Assembly: GCA_014706295.1 (NCBI GenBank)
Contig: JACSVZ010000016.1
Coordinates: 10,769,168-10,833,167, forward strand
Direction: 5' to 3'
DNA length: 64,000 nucleotides
Origin: Lycocorax pyrrhopterus obiensis
Taxonomy: Eukaryota; Chordata; Aves; Passeriformes; Paradisaeidae
A model generated the notes under the pieces. That model did not search any database. It had not been told where the DNA came from and saw only the letters and a program-made list of their open reading frames with translations. The translations under genes were made by a program, and so were the position numbers. Below, one piece after another: positions 50,942-64,000 of this stretch. Position 1 is the first letter of the stretch. The number at the start of each line of letters is the position of its first letter.

Positions 50942-53900
50942 AGAGTTAAAAAGATAGTCAAAAACAGGGAAATCTGCTAAATTTGTCAATCACTGACCAA
51001 GTTTTACTAAATTTTTCAGAACTAAAAATGTAGACAATATTTCTAGCTCATAAGTCACTGCTGAGGTTACTGCTGCTGAGCAAAAATATTTCACCTATGA
51101 TAAGTCCATAATTTGTCTAATAGGAGTAAATGCAAACTAACTGGATCACTCTAGTTAGTTCTCTAGCAGTCACTATGGAAATGCAAACCAGATTTGCTAC
51201 CAAAAAAACCAGAAAGAAGAATAAATATGATTATTATATTTGGAAACTCATCAGCAATGAAAACTGACTATTTTTTTCCTAAATTATCTGCTTCTTATAT
51301 ATCCCAATTCATACCTTGATGCCAAAAATTAGTTCTTAATATTTCTATTTGTGTGAAATCCTATGGCAGATGTCTAACCATGTCTGTTTCTTTACTAAAG
51401 AACAATGCTGGTCTAAGAGGAAGCAAAATTCAAAAATCCATACAGATGGCTAAAAATCATTTGGGTTGCTGTATCCACATGAACAATGGTATATTACATT
51501 ATAATAGGACCAGAGAAAGTCATAATCCTTTCATACCTGTGAGAGTGGTAAGGACACCTGGAACACTATGCAGCATCATTAATGCATTTATTCAGACCTG
51601 GAATACAGGCAGGTGCCAAAGGAAAGGCCAACAGTCAAATTCTCTGATATATTATGTGAATTCACCTAGCTGAGACAGAAAATTCAAACCAACTACCCTT
51701 TTACTTATACCTAAAGAACTGTCAGTACTGAAATGAAAATCCCACAATGCCATTGAAATGCAAGTCAAGCAAGAAAAGAAGCTATCAGACTTTTTCAGCA
51801 TCTAAATTCTCTTTGTCTAAGAAGAAAATAAAAACTATTTTTGGAAGCTAACTTTATTTATGCAACTCACAGTTAAAAGACAGCAACAGAAGCTACAGAA
51901 ATTACATTCCTGTAACTGCAGTGAACAGATGCCTAAGCATCAAACAAACTGGGAATCGAACAGATGTTATTCTGATAGAGGAAAACCAGGAAAACATACC
52001 TAGAAAATATTTCAAATAGATTGCCTTCTAACAGCCTTTTGAAGTATATATTCACTCATCTAGCTAGTATCCTCAAAAGTATTCCAAAGCCTGTGAAGGT
52101 CAAAGGCAAGGACGCCTTTGTGGTTCAGGAGCAGCACTGCTATGGGTGTGGATGTCGGACCAGGGCCCCAGCCCAGTTCACCCTTTCCAAACCAGCCATG
52201 GCAGCAATGCAAACTTCCCTTGCTCAGAGCATATTTTGTACATGAAACCAAAGTTTCTATAACAGTTCAGAGCACAGACACAACTGCTTTGTGATTAAGC
52301 CTGAATGTATTGATTTCCTCATTCTATTATGAATATCTATAGCAAATATTTCAGCTTATCTGTTATATAAGCTTAAAAGTCATTCAATAAGGTTTAACTT
52401 CTGTCCTTTTTTTCCCCAATGCTGCCTGTATTTCATGTCTTAACTAAAGAAATGCACTCAACATCGTATTCCATACTCATCTTCATCCCACTTACTTCAT
52501 GGGGGACTGTGAATGACTTATTATTCTACTCATCCATAATTGCAGTAGAATGACTGTAAATTAGTTTCTGCACTGAAACATCCCTGCATCAACTTTGCTT
52601 CCCTCTGGGTTTGACATTATTGTCTTTAGAAAGAAAGGAAATTCTTCTAAAATGAGGGATACAAGTTTTATCAGCTTAGCCTGATCAGCAATCAACCTAA
52701 CACCTTTACAATTCCCTTGAAAAACTGAAAACTTCATCTCTGTTATTTTAAAAAGACAGAGAAAAATAAACTGTGCAGATCAACAACTGGTACTCAACAG
52801 TTCTACAGTTATCTCCAAAATGAGATTAGGTAATCAATACACCATTAAATACTCAGGAACTTTTCTCTCTAGACACCACAAGTGGTAGAAACTTCTAGCT
52901 GAACATAGGGGTTATCAGAAAATGACAGTTCATTGATTAAAACGAATTTTGTGCTGGCACCTCTGATCAGAGGAGGCCAAATCACGGATGTGTTTCTGAC
53001 AGACCCTTTCCCTCCCAACTGCAGCACTAATGGCTCTGCTCCAAGATCAGGGAACGCTGCCCCTTGAAGCCCTCAGCTGCAGCCCCACTCTCAAAGTCAG
53101 AGAAGAGAATTTCAAAGCCGTAAGACTGCCAGGGTAACTTGACATTCTCAAGACTTCACAGAACTTCAGCTTCACAGAACTGCCCTGCTTACTGCCAAGA
53201 AGCCTGGAAGAGCCTCTGCCAGCCAGCAGCTCTCAGAGTTCAATAGCCGCTGGCAGTAAAGGCCCCACCTCCAAGTGGGATGAACTTCCACCCCGTAGGC
53301 AAAGAGCGTAGAAAATCTGAGAATACAGAATAGAGCTGGATGCAAATGTATCTTGGAAAAGAAAAATGTCCTCAGAACTAGAAATCTGAAGCTGGAAAAT
53401 GCTGCAGTACTGATTACAAAGTGAAAAGCATATACATCATTCAAAAATAACTAAGATGCTACACTTGCGTTTGCTGTACGTCACATACTAAGGTTTGTTA
53501 GCACAGCTGTCATTCCAGAGTATCCTTCAATTGATTAGTATATGATTTACATTATGTCTCATGTAAGCATAAAATATGGTTAAATCACTAATATGTTACA
53601 CTAACAGAAAAGCCTCCACATTCCTAAACCAAACACAGCAAAGTTTGGGGCCATACCCTGGCTTGCTACACGCTACTGCCAGCAGGACTTGATAATCAGA
53701 GAGCAAACTGTAACTGATAGATCTACCATGCTGTGCTTAAGCAGGCCTTTGTGAAAAGGCAGAACCACTGTAACTATTGATCCATCCTTTCTCACTCACC
53801 TGCAGAAAGAGTTGAAATTATATGTTTGCGGGGGAAGATGTTTAACTGGGGAGAAAGGTGTTTTGGAATCAAGTGGCACAGCTGACCTTGCTCCTGCATT

Positions 53901-56900
53901 CTTTCACCTTAGAGAATTTCTTTGGTACGTTCCAAGAAACCAAAGCTCAAATGGTTACTGAAATAACTATTTCTAAACTGCCATTTATTATTTTAATAGA
54001 CAAAGAAATTACTATGAGTTTACATCAGCTTTAAGTGGTATCATAGTCAAGTCCCAAGTAGCCCTCTAAAGATGTTCCACATTTTTAGAATCCTCTGTAC
54101 AAGCCAGGTCCCCACACACCCTCTAGAAGATTATCAAGAATTTCTATAACATCAACACAGTACCTTTCCATTACTTTTAAAAGGCAATAGTTAGACAAAT
54201 TTTAACATTAGAGTCTATTACAATTATGTAAATTAAGTCAATTTGTCCTTCCTTCAATTAAACATGTTAATTTCCCAGAGGACTCAACACCATTTTCTTC
54301 AGTTGTCACATATGCCATCACCACACAGTACACTGTAGCCTTAAAAAGAATTAATCAAGTATCTGATCTCACAGACCCTGCCTATGTCAGTAAACCCCAT
54401 GCAACCCAACTCCCTGAAATTCAAAGACATTCTCAAATGAGAAAGTTTCTCAGATCTCCACATACAAGAACAAAACCTTGGTGTCCCATAGTTGCAATAA
54501 GTGCCAGAAAACTCTCTTGCCACCAGACAGCAGAATTAGAAATCTCAACACAAAAGGCATTTAGCTCATAAACTATTATTAGACTTTTACACAGCCTTTT
54601 TCCTTCTGTTTAATGTTCAGTTTGTCTGAAAACGGCTAAATTTGCCTCAAAATTAGATTACAATAGAAGTAGAAATATACAGTCAATCAGAAGTTATTAA
54701 TAGACTGCTAGGGGTGTATAAAACCTAAAAAATTTGTTTTGGTTAGCCATTATAGAAATTCGTTCACTAATTTGATTTTGATAAAGGTATTTAACAGTTT
54801 GCTTAATTTCTTCAGCAGAAGAAACCATACATCAACTTTAAAGCAAAGTTGCATGATTTTTTACAGGTTTGCTGAATTCAAAGCACAAATCATCAAGGCT
54901 GAATAAGAAACCTAAGAATTGTCATGTGGTTCTTGGCAATAGTTACTGTCCTTATTGACAAACACAACTAATATATATTTCAAAGGCAGATCACAGCAAT
55001 GTACCAAGTCCAGAAAATGACAAAAAATTGTCCATTTATTTTCCTTAGCCATGTGATTTGATTAATAGCTGATGCCCAGAAGAATTTAACTGTCTCATTG
55101 ATGTTGGTTTTTTAAAGGATTGTCCTTGTCTCAAGGTTACCTTCAGACTCTTCCTGTTTATCTCTGTATAAAAGTGAACAAGTAGTCCATCCCAGGTTAT
55201 TCAAATCTTTCCATATCTACTAATCTTTCTCGGGGTGATATCTATTTCTGCCTTCTCTATGTTGTAAATAAAGCTACCTCAATCTGATTTCAGGGAACCA
55301 AGTACTATTTGTTCATAGAAGGGAACAACATTCTAGAACAGCTTCTGCTCTCTTGTGACATTATCTGCACATCTTTAAATTGCATGTTGAACACTCAGGC
55401 TCAGTGAAGATTACACCACATACACCCACCAAAACATACAGGTCTTCATCCCAAAGAACCAGAGTTTATTCAGAATATGCATGGTTGACTGAAGTTATTC
55501 CTTCTCTTGTACACTTGTCAACAAGCTTCAGCTTTATTAGATCCAGCACAAAGGACCAGATAAGGGCTACCTAGGCTCAAAGAGAGGCTTGTTGGAAAGA
55601 AAAGGAACCATATCTTGTTACTTTTTTTACAGCTATTGTTCTTACAGCTATCCCAAAGTCTTCTCAAACTGACAACACAGTTGCTGTTGCAACTAATACA
55701 TGAGGTAAACAAAGTTCTCAAAATCATTAACATTCAGGGACCTTATCTCAGTAAAACAACCCCACTTTCACAGTCAATTTGAATTCTGTTCTTACCTTAT
55801 TCAAGAGCACCTTGTTCACAAACACCTTTGCTACAGAAGTCTTTGAAATACTGATCATTGATATATTGCCCTGTTTCCAGTGGGAAAGAACATCATGAAA
55901 CTAAATTAATCTGTAAACTGCTAGACTGAATATTTGCCAGACATAAAAATAGTCCAAGTGGTTGATTTTTTCTTTAATAAGAAGGCTTTTTTCATTACAA
56001 TTTAAATATATCCTGATAGAATCACTGATGTACAATTCAGAATCTGGCATTTCAATACTATGCTTCCTTATAAAGTGCTTCTCACTCAGCATTCTTAGAG
56101 CTTTCACATGTATTCACAACTTAACCTTTTGAACACCCAAGATTAACTGAATTTATAGGGAAGAAATGTAAGTAAAAAGGTTCTATGAGTTTTTGCCCAG
56201 TGTGACTAAGCAAGGCAGTGAGAATTGCAAGCACCCAATCCTGATATTCCCATTCCTACTCACTATGTATCACTTCCAGACCTTTCTATAAAATTTACAG
56301 CTACTTTTTCAGGTTTACACCAGAATATAATACTAAAAATACATTGTAATTGTCACAGCCTGTATTGTAAAGCAAATCAAGGTGAACTTGAAAAATAATA
56401 TAGGGCAGTGATATGTATTGCTGAACGCAAACAGGCTCCATATGCAGCACACAAATCAGCTTTGAGTGCATGAGTGCTTCTTTGTGAGAGATTAGACTCA
56501 GCCAATGGAAAAAATAAAGTTTTTTTTATCAAGCAAACATTACTTTTTCAATGTTTATTTTGATGAGCCTTTCCCTTCTTACAAAATTTTTGGAAAATTA
56601 CAACTGAATCACAGTTTCAGATCTTCTTCCTAATAATACAATTACAGTTTATGTTTTGTGAATTCATACTGACAAATGACAAGTTTTGCTCCAGAGGACA
56701 TTTATTTTGGAGTTTACTTTATTCCAGTAACATATAAATTGGAAAAACTACACAGAAACAAAAACCTGAATAAGACTACCTTTTTTCTTAATAACCAATT
56801 CAAGACTTTTAATAAACAATGCTCTACAGTGTCAAATGCACATACTAAACTGCTTTTACCTTCAGATTTTGACTTAAATGCCACTAAGACATTTTAATGC

Positions 56901-58868
56901 AGTTAGCCCTACTTTTGCAAAAAAAAGCACTTTTGAAATGATATGGGTGCACTGGAAATTTGGATCCTTTCATTTAGGGATCACTGTACCACTAGGCAGG
57001 TTGCTGAGCCCAGCTAAACACATCAACCAAAAATATATTAAAAAATTATTAATATTATTGAAGCCTTCCCTCTAGTGCAGTTGTCAAGAGAACAGGTAAC
57101 CTCTCAGCATACATAAAAATGGGATTTAGCATTGTACAAAAAACTTTATATTTAGATTAACCAACAAACAACAGGAATATCATTAACTGAATTTATTCAG
57201 TTCAGAAAGGACATTGCAAAAAGAAAAATATTCACGATACACACAGGGAGGGAAGAGTGGAATAACTCATTTATAAACGGGAAAAAATACAACAGGGGAA
57301 TGCAATTAAATTGAAAGACAGAAAAGGAAAGCTAGCAAAGTTATTTTTTCCATGCAATTAAACTGAGGGATTAATTGGAACACAAATGTAACACAAAATA
57401 TCACAGGGGGTTGATATTTAACAAGAACAGAGTGAGCTGTGAGAGCGCCAAAAGCAACTGCAAAACCAAAAACCAACCAACCTGCGTTCGTGGTCAAGTC
57501 GACACTGTTTTCAGCAGACCCATATCTGCCTATTAAAACAGAATTTTAATTTTAATTCATCATCTTCTAAGTTTTCTAGACTCAGGACCCCATGATCAAG
57601 TGAGATCCTGCTAAATGCCACTTCCAAAATTATTGATCTCAAACAAGTGCTTCTCCGAAGGGCATCATGTACAAGATTCTGAGAGCCCTCAAAAGGAGGG
57701 GAGCAATCCTACCTCCTGTAACACTGAATCAAGCCATACAACTCCACTTATATTGGGAACCTGTTCCACTAAAGATCATTTCCAGAGCTACATAATATAC
57801 ATGTGACAACATCAAGTTAGATTATTTCAAAGGAAAGTAAAACAGTGATGGTTTTTAAGCAGGTATCATTACAAAGTGATTCTCTTAGATCAAAGAGCAT
57901 AAACTGCAATAAAATACATCATATGAAAAGCTGAAGCATCTTAGCATGGCATATCTTCTACTGTTATTCAGTTACTTTACACCTGATCCAGCTTTTTGCA
58001 ACCTTTAATCACAAAAAATTATTGAAAATCAACAATGAAACTTTCATTTATATGAAAGAATTTTTCAGAACCAAATAGTTTGCACTATGTAATAACCTGA
58101 CTAGCCTTTAAAAAGAACGACTTTTAAGAAATTTAAAGAGAGCATTTTGAGATACTGGAAAAGACGATACAAAGATTCACAAAGGTCAGTGTGTAGATGA
58201 TACCCAAATAACAACCTCTTACATAACTGAGACAGTTTGGGTTATTGCATTATTCCAGTTTTATTCTACAGATATTCACAACAAATTTTTTTAGATCCCA
58301 TGGCAAAAATCACAGCACAATTCTTTATTCAGTGCTTAGGAAACTGCTGAATAGTCTCTTACTCACATATTTTCATATGATATGCTTCCAGGCAAGATGC
58401 TAATTTGAAAAGCTTAAATTTCTGACTAGAAATACATTTCTACTACACTAAGAGGAACCAGATGTTATAACAGCTAAAATAAATTGGGTGGAGAAACTAT
58501 TTTTCACATTCATTTATTTTGTGCTATTTGAAACCACACATTGCCACACTGCAGACCTTCATCAGCTCCACTGCAACCCTGGAGATCAGAGTTCATGAGG
58601 TGCCTGAACAACACTGCACTTGCAGACCACAAGAACTCACAGAAAACAAATTACACCCATAAGTTCCATGTGACACACAATTGTAAATTGAAAAAAACCT
58701 CAACAATGACTGAAATGTGAATATAGTCATTTATGAATAAAGGAGATGTAAACTTAGTGTCCTGAAATTCATACCAAATATTTTTCAGATATCTAGCAGT
58801 AATATTGCCATCTTGGGAGTCCTGCTTGCACAGCACAAAGTTTGTCAGCATCCAGGTACCATCTAGAC

Positions 58869-59245
58869 TACAGAATGGTTTAGACTGGAAGGAACCTGAG
58901 GGAGTTCTCTGCTCCAAACCCTACTCAGGCCAAGGTGCTTGGGGTTTTGGCCACTCAAGCCCAGAATCTCCAAGGATGAAGGTCCTACAACTGTTCTAAA
59001 TGCCTGTTCCAGTGTTTGACCACCACCATTGCAGGGAATTTTTTTCCTTAGATTTAACCGGGACTTCACCTACTATAACGTGTGTCCGCTCTCCTCCTTT
59101 CACTGATCACATCTGGGAAAAATCCTGCTCCATGTTCTCTATGACCACCCATTAGGTGGCTGAGAATGGCACTTGGATCCCCCTTAGTCACCTCCAAGGA
59201 AAACAAACTGAACCCTCAGTTCTCTTCTCACACATAGGATACTCA
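58869..59245 (-). mobile_element. CR1 LINE 3' fragment
   Basis: This degraded CR1 element is in minus orientation, so the plus strand begins with the reverse complement of its 3' end. Recognisable blocks are CAGAATGGTTTAGACTGGAA, then GCCCAGAATCTCCAAGGATG, CCTGTTCCAGTGTTTGACCA, AGGGAATTTTTTTCCTTAGA, CATCTGGGAAAAATCCTGCT, CTCTATGACCACCCATTAGG and GGATCCCCCTTAGTC. The far end fades near 59245. Its 3' portion includes a short open frame (58863-59069, minus) that belongs to the relic, not to a host gene. It is in the same orientation as DNER. Confidence 0.88.
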
Positions 59246-59249
59246 TCAG

Positions 59250-62200
59250 TGCAAATATTTAAATTCTGCATCTTGAAAGTACTGCAAGAGCGAGCAGAGC
59301 TAGTCAGCAGGAAACAACATGGTATCTCAAAACTCTGGCTAAACTACATCCAAATAAAAGAAAATTCAAGGGCATCTGCTAACTCTACATATTACTGTTA
59401 TTAAAGGTAAAAGAGCAGAGTCGTCACGTCAAAAAACATTTGAATCACAACAACCACATAATCTAAGTATATACCCTTCATTAACGAGTACAGAATGGGA
59501 AAAATAGCATTTTAAATGTACTAGAGAATTCATTATGAATTTAAGGATAGACTTTTCAGAAGGGATGTCAGCACTTAATAGAAAACAGGATCATGTGAGG
59601 AATTAATCAGGATACTGACACCAAGGTGATTTAGCAGTTAGATTAAAGGATGTCCTTTTACACAGCACTGTCCAGTGCAACCTGAAATAACCTGGCCAAT
59701 GAAATTCATACTGCTCACGCTGAAGTATTAGACCAGTGAGTCAAGAAACAACAATCCTTCTTCCTGCAGCTGTTTGCTAACTCTGGATTTCTGCATTCAG
59801 CATTAACCACCACATTACTAGAAGTGTATTGAGACCAAAAATAAATTCAAAGAAAAAAGAAGCAAAAACCCAACACAAGATGAAAATACAAAAGCAGGGG
59901 TCAAAGGACAAAAAAAACCTGAAATCACTGCAGTAAAGTCTACAAACATTCAAATACTATGATCAAAGACAAGAATAAATTCATCTGGCATTTAAAGGTA
60001 CAGGGAGGGAATGAAGAAGAACAATCAGGCAGAAATTCAGGACGGCAAATAAAAAATAACCTTAAAAATTATGAAAATAAGTCTAAGAACAAAATTTAAA
60101 TTATTAATATCAGTTCCTTAACTTCTTTGAACTCAGGCTACATCCTTCTAGAATTCCATTTTAAATAAAATGACCACAATTATGTCTAAAAAATAATTTC
60201 TGTTCTAGGTGTGGAAATACAATAATTAGAGTAAACACAACAAATCCTCCCCAAGACCAAAGAGATCTCTTTGCTACTAAAAGAATAACTGGAACACTAA
60301 CTCAAAAATGCATTGCACCAGTGGCTACCACGTCATGCTCAGAAGTGGAACATTCAGTCATCACTAATCAGACTGAATAGAAGAGAACTGCTGCAAAGTC
60401 AGAGTGCTGCTTCAGTATGCTTGGACACTGCTTGTTTTCTAGTTTTGATTACTGACACAACCTATAAAACAACTAAAAACATATTAAAAAGCAGCAAAGT
60501 AAAAGAACAAGAAAAAATTATCAACCAAAAGAGAGGGGAAAAAATTAAATTAAAAAACAACAAGACAAGCAACTAAAACAAAGAATGTATGACAGTATTT
60601 TAAAATACATTAATAATTTAATATTTCTTCATGTGATAGCCTTTTAATGAAATTAGCACTAGCATGGGATCAAATAAACATCATGCAATTCAATGCAATT
60701 AGCTAAGTTCCAATTCTGTATCTTTAAGCAAATTACCAAGTTGATCATGAAGTTTTTAGTTTCCCGACTAGTTATTTTGTACCTTATGTCTCTAAAATTA
60801 TTTCATGAGGCCCTAACACAAATTAATTTTTACATACAACTTTCCTTGTAAAGAAAAACTATTTTATTGGATTCTACACATCATCAAAAATAACAGAGTA
60901 GTCATTACTTCAGTCATTAGAAATGAAAATTGCTTTTAAAAGTAAAACAAATAAAAATGTAGGGATTATGAAGTTAATGGAACTTTGGTATCTGATCATT
61001 TCAGTTTATTTCATCAAATTCTCTCAGTGTAAACCTGAGAAATGGCCAATTTCAAATTCCCACAGAAAAAAGACAGTTGAATTCACTACTTTTTTGTACA
61101 ATTTTCTTGGGAATACATGCGATTTCTTTGCTCAGACCAAAGTTTAAGATACTTCAACACAGTAATTCTATGTCTCCTTTACAGACTAGAACTATTGTCA
61201 AGAGAAGTGGGAAAAAAATCACAACCATGAAAAAAAATGGAGGTAAATTAGAGCAATGTGTCCCACAATGAGGGACCAGACAATCCATAACAAAACAAGC
61301 CTGAAGTTTGCAAAGCAAAGTATATTCGAACTATAAATAATGTGAGATATATACAAATGCATAATTCATAGGATGGATGTACTAGAAGGACCTGTAATTT
61401 CTGTTGTTAAATAAATAATGAGTTAGTAAAGCAATTATAGCATGAAATCATGGAATTGCTTTGCCTAAGTAAAATACATCACTTGGTGATAGGAAAGCGC
61501 TGGACTTTCAGAAGTATCTCCTGTGTATGTGATGCCAGTTTTATTCTTTTCCCATGCCAGCACCAGCATCCTCAGATGCATCAACACCAGTTACAATAAA
61601 ATCTTCAGGGGTAAAATTTATATGCAGTCTCCAAGTTTGACTCTCAGCAATCTTTCTACATTATCAACTTCACCATGCCCAGCTGACTCACAGGCACATT
61701 GAGAACATTTTGTCTTCATTCTAAAATCTCGACACATCTGAGCAGAATCATTGAAATGTTGTCTTCACTACAAGAAGCGACATGAAAGTAATTCTATCTT
61801 TTTAGGGAAGCGGGAGTTCCCAAAGAAGCCAGCTCCACCATGAAGTCCAAAAATCCAAACTTACTTTCCACAATCTGAGTATTTAAACACAATAATTCCT
61901 ATTCTTTCTTCCCCTCTTGGCATTTCCCTCTATAAATCCAACTGTTCAGTAACAACTTCAGCATTAAGACAAAACCCATATTTAGAGATATCCCAGTGAT
62001 AACTATTGGCTAAATCAGGGTTTCTCATAACCTGTAACAGTACATGAAAACAATCCTTACAGTTATTTTTAAATCATTACGGTTATTTATTGTCACTGAA
62101 TTAGAAAACATGATCTCTCTTTGTAGAAGTTTAAGCCATTAGGCATCTGTTAAGCTCTGAGGTATCTGAAAGACAGAGCAACACAGGAGGTAATGCATTT

Positions 62201-63600
62201 GTACAACATTTATTTATTCCCTATTTTGATAAAACAAGCAGAACCTCAAAGATGGGTGTACTGTGTTTATATTACACCTTTAAAAAACCCTGCCTGGTCT
62301 CCAGTTAAAGTTACATTTCAAAACCATATAAACTTTTCAGAACTACCTCGTGTCCACACTTTAACTGCTGACATGATAGCTAGAAGTAGCACTCATTTCT
62401 TTATCAGTATTCCTTGCAAGGGTCATTACTTAGTATTTTATAAAAAGAACAAAATGTATAACACCATAAGCCTCCTGTTATTAGGTAATAAAATGCATAA
62501 CTGCTATGAAAACATTGCCTACGTCTTTTATTACAAAAACAATTAAACCCAGATCCCCAGGCACAACCCTTCACAGAAGGTGTGATGGCAGCAAGTGTTA
62601 CATTTTACTAGGTCTTCAAAAGGGTCATTAATCTTTCAGTCATGGATCTCAGACACTTAAGTCTAACAGCAACGTGCAGAAGCAAACACACAGCGCTCTC
62701 TTTCTCTCTTTGTAGAGATAGAAACATAGTAAACTCCTAAGACAAGATCTAAAATTAGACAAAGAGAAATCTATTTAATCCACTTTCATCTCTCCGATTT
62801 TACAGAATCTCATTAGTGTAAATATTTTCACTTTCATTGTTACATTGAACCAGCTGAGGCATTTCAAGGCAAGCAGAGAACTCTGTGCATAGCGCTCCTA
62901 CTTTACAATGACTCTTACACTCGGCTACACATTAAGTCTTCAGTAAACGTATTATCCCTTTCATCTATTCAGCAGTATAGTTCAGATACTACATGACAAA
63001 GGGACGAGAAAATAAAGCCTAAAAAGCAGACTGAAATGACTTGAAGTCATTTGCTTCTATGTCAAATGCACTTACAAGCAAGAGCACTGACAAAGCAATG
63101 GTCGTCAATCCACAGAGCCTTTTGTACACCACTGTCACAGAAAGTACCCAGGCATATACACATGCAGGAAACAAACCTCTGTGTACTTGCACCTGCTTTT
63201 CCTTATCTGGAGATAGAGAAAATTGAGTGTTTGTGAATTTCTTAACACGATAACAAAGATTGCCATTCTTAGTGCTAGAGACAAGAAAAAAAATTACTAT
63301 TACTGTTTCACGTTACAATAATTCAATTCAATGATGTTATCACATTAGGTCCCAATATGACCAAGCACATTAGAAAGATATTGCTTACTGCCTCTCTGTA
63401 TTTTTAGATCATTATCCCTACTCCAAGCGCTCCGATCTTTCAGAATTCAAAATCAATCCAAATCCACCCGAAACGTGGGAGCGAGCACTCCTAGCCTATG
63501 AAAATGACCACTGGAGACACGATTTGAGGATTAGCATTCAATGCAATAGAGCATCCGCTTCCAAGGACCATCCTTTTCACGTTCCAGTAAGTCAGTGCTA
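59250..63600. other. Intron 1 or upstream sub-block without genes
   Basis: This is AT-rich non-coding sequence between the CR1 relic and the right-edge CpG island. I see no transposon, RNA gene, tandem array or recognisable exon. Open frames at 62193-62546 and 60313-60576 are AT-rich or Lys/Asn-rich and resemble nothing known. Confidence 0.55.
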
Positions 63601-64000
63601 AATAACCTGCGAGGTCTGGGCGGCAGGGGGGTGCTGAAGTACTGACATTAACATGGGAGGCACCGGCTGAGCTCACCCCCATCCTCCTTCACCCCGACCG
63701 AGCCCCGAGCCTGCCGCCGCTCCGTCTGACGCCTGGAGTAGCGGCTCCCGGCTCGGGAGCCAGCCCGCGGTGCGGGTCGCAGCCCGCAGGGCCAGCAGCC
63801 CCTCGAGAAGCCCGGGAAGCGCCGGGGCCACCGCAGCCCCGGGTGCCCGCGGCGGCCCCGTGCGGAGCCGGCGAGGGGAGCGGCCGCGCGGGGCGGGGAG
63901 GACGCGACACAGCCCGCCAGGGACCGGGACCGGCCGGGGCGGCAGGGCCGGCGCAGGGCAGCGGGAAGGGCGGGATGCGGAGCGGGGCAGAGCGGGCAGA
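63600..64000. promoter_or_regulatory. DNER: Right-edge CpG island, probable DNER 5' end/promoter region
   Basis: The last 350-400 bases switch abruptly from AT-rich to strongly GC-rich sequence with many CpG dinucleotides and runs such as ggccgcgcggggcggggag near 63880. The segment extends to the window edge. Because the minus-strand DNER exon 2 requires an upstream exon, and vertebrate first exons usually sit in CpG islands, this is the best candidate for the DNER promoter/exon 1 neighbourhood. All three minus-strand frames are open for most of it, which is expected of GC-rich DNA. None encodes an EGF-like cysteine pattern, so the exon carrying the signal peptide and first EGF is probably just beyond 64000. 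The role as promoter is inference. Confidence 0.65.

Larger units (their letters stand above)
46001..58868. other. Intron 1 sub-block without genes
   Basis: This is mostly AT-rich intronic sequence. Less AT-rich stretches occur at about 48090-48600, 52080-52250 and 52960-53290. Two short tandem duplications are visible (34 bp units at 50558-50625 and 13 bp units at 50912-50937). I do not recognise a transposon in the less AT-rich stretches and cannot tell whether they are conserved elements. No exon with convincing coding features is present. Confidence 0.55.
17825..64000 (-). other. DNER: DNER intron 1 (at least 46 kb) and possible 5' end of the gene
   Basis: Everything to the right of exon 2 is upstream of it in transcription order. 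Exon 2 starts in phase 1, so a coding exon ending with one base of a split codon (the G of an Asp codon) must lie further right. No stretch here encodes the expected first EGF module, so the intron spans at least to the right-edge CpG island and possibly beyond. Long first introns are typical of this gene; the human gene spans several hundred kilobases. The sub-blocks are described in separate entries. Confidence 0.8.

Noticed and set aside
58863..59069. Minus-strand open frame that might suggest a small gene
   Set aside because: It coincides with the CR1 3' relic and is explained by it.
63689..63910. 73-codon minus-strand open frame in the right-edge CpG island
   Set aside because: It begins at GTG rather than ATG, is in a different frame from the donor compatible with exon 2, and resembles nothing known.

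Overview
This window looks like vertebrate nuclear DNA, most likely from a bird. It is AT-rich, has no dense genes or operons, and contains spliced coding exons separated by kilobase-scale introns. It also carries degraded CR1 LINE fragments, an avian-type endogenous retroviral solo LTR, and a few old MIR-like SINE relics. Interspersed repeat density is low, which fits an avian genome. I cannot name the species.

The whole window lies inside one gene on the minus strand: DNER (Delta/Notch-like EGF repeat-containing), a neuronal single-pass membrane protein. Three consecutive coding exons are recognisable by protein similarity and by splice sites whose phases match exactly. In transcription order they are 17824-17538 (end of EGF1 linker plus an EGF-like domain and a Pro/Ser/Thr-rich linker), 6914-6820 (linker with three N-glycosylation sequons) and 4369-4203 (conserved non-EGF extracellular segment). 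By comparison with human DNER these are exons 2, 3 and 4. Exon 5 onward, with the remaining EGF repeats, transmembrane segment and cytoplasmic tail, lies to the left of position 1. Exon 1, with the signal peptide and first EGF, was not found and probably lies just beyond position 64000.

Layout: 1-4202 is the 5' part of intron 4. 4370-6819 is intron 3. 6915-17537 is intron 2, holding a CR1 fragment, the solo LTR and a MIR relic. From 17825 to the right edge is intron 1, at least 46 kb, holding several MIR-like relics, two CR1 fragments and an isolated CpG island at about 45.65-45.90 kb. A second CpG island at about 63.6-64.0 kb runs off the right edge and probably marks the 5' end of the gene. 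Open reading frames elsewhere are short, AT-rich and unlike any protein I recognise, and I treat them as chance.

I did not find a previously undescribed system. The items most worth a second look are the isolated intronic CpG island followed by a strong plus-strand splice donor, the phase-compatible donor inside the right-edge CpG island, and the closely spaced tandem acceptor in front of exon 2.
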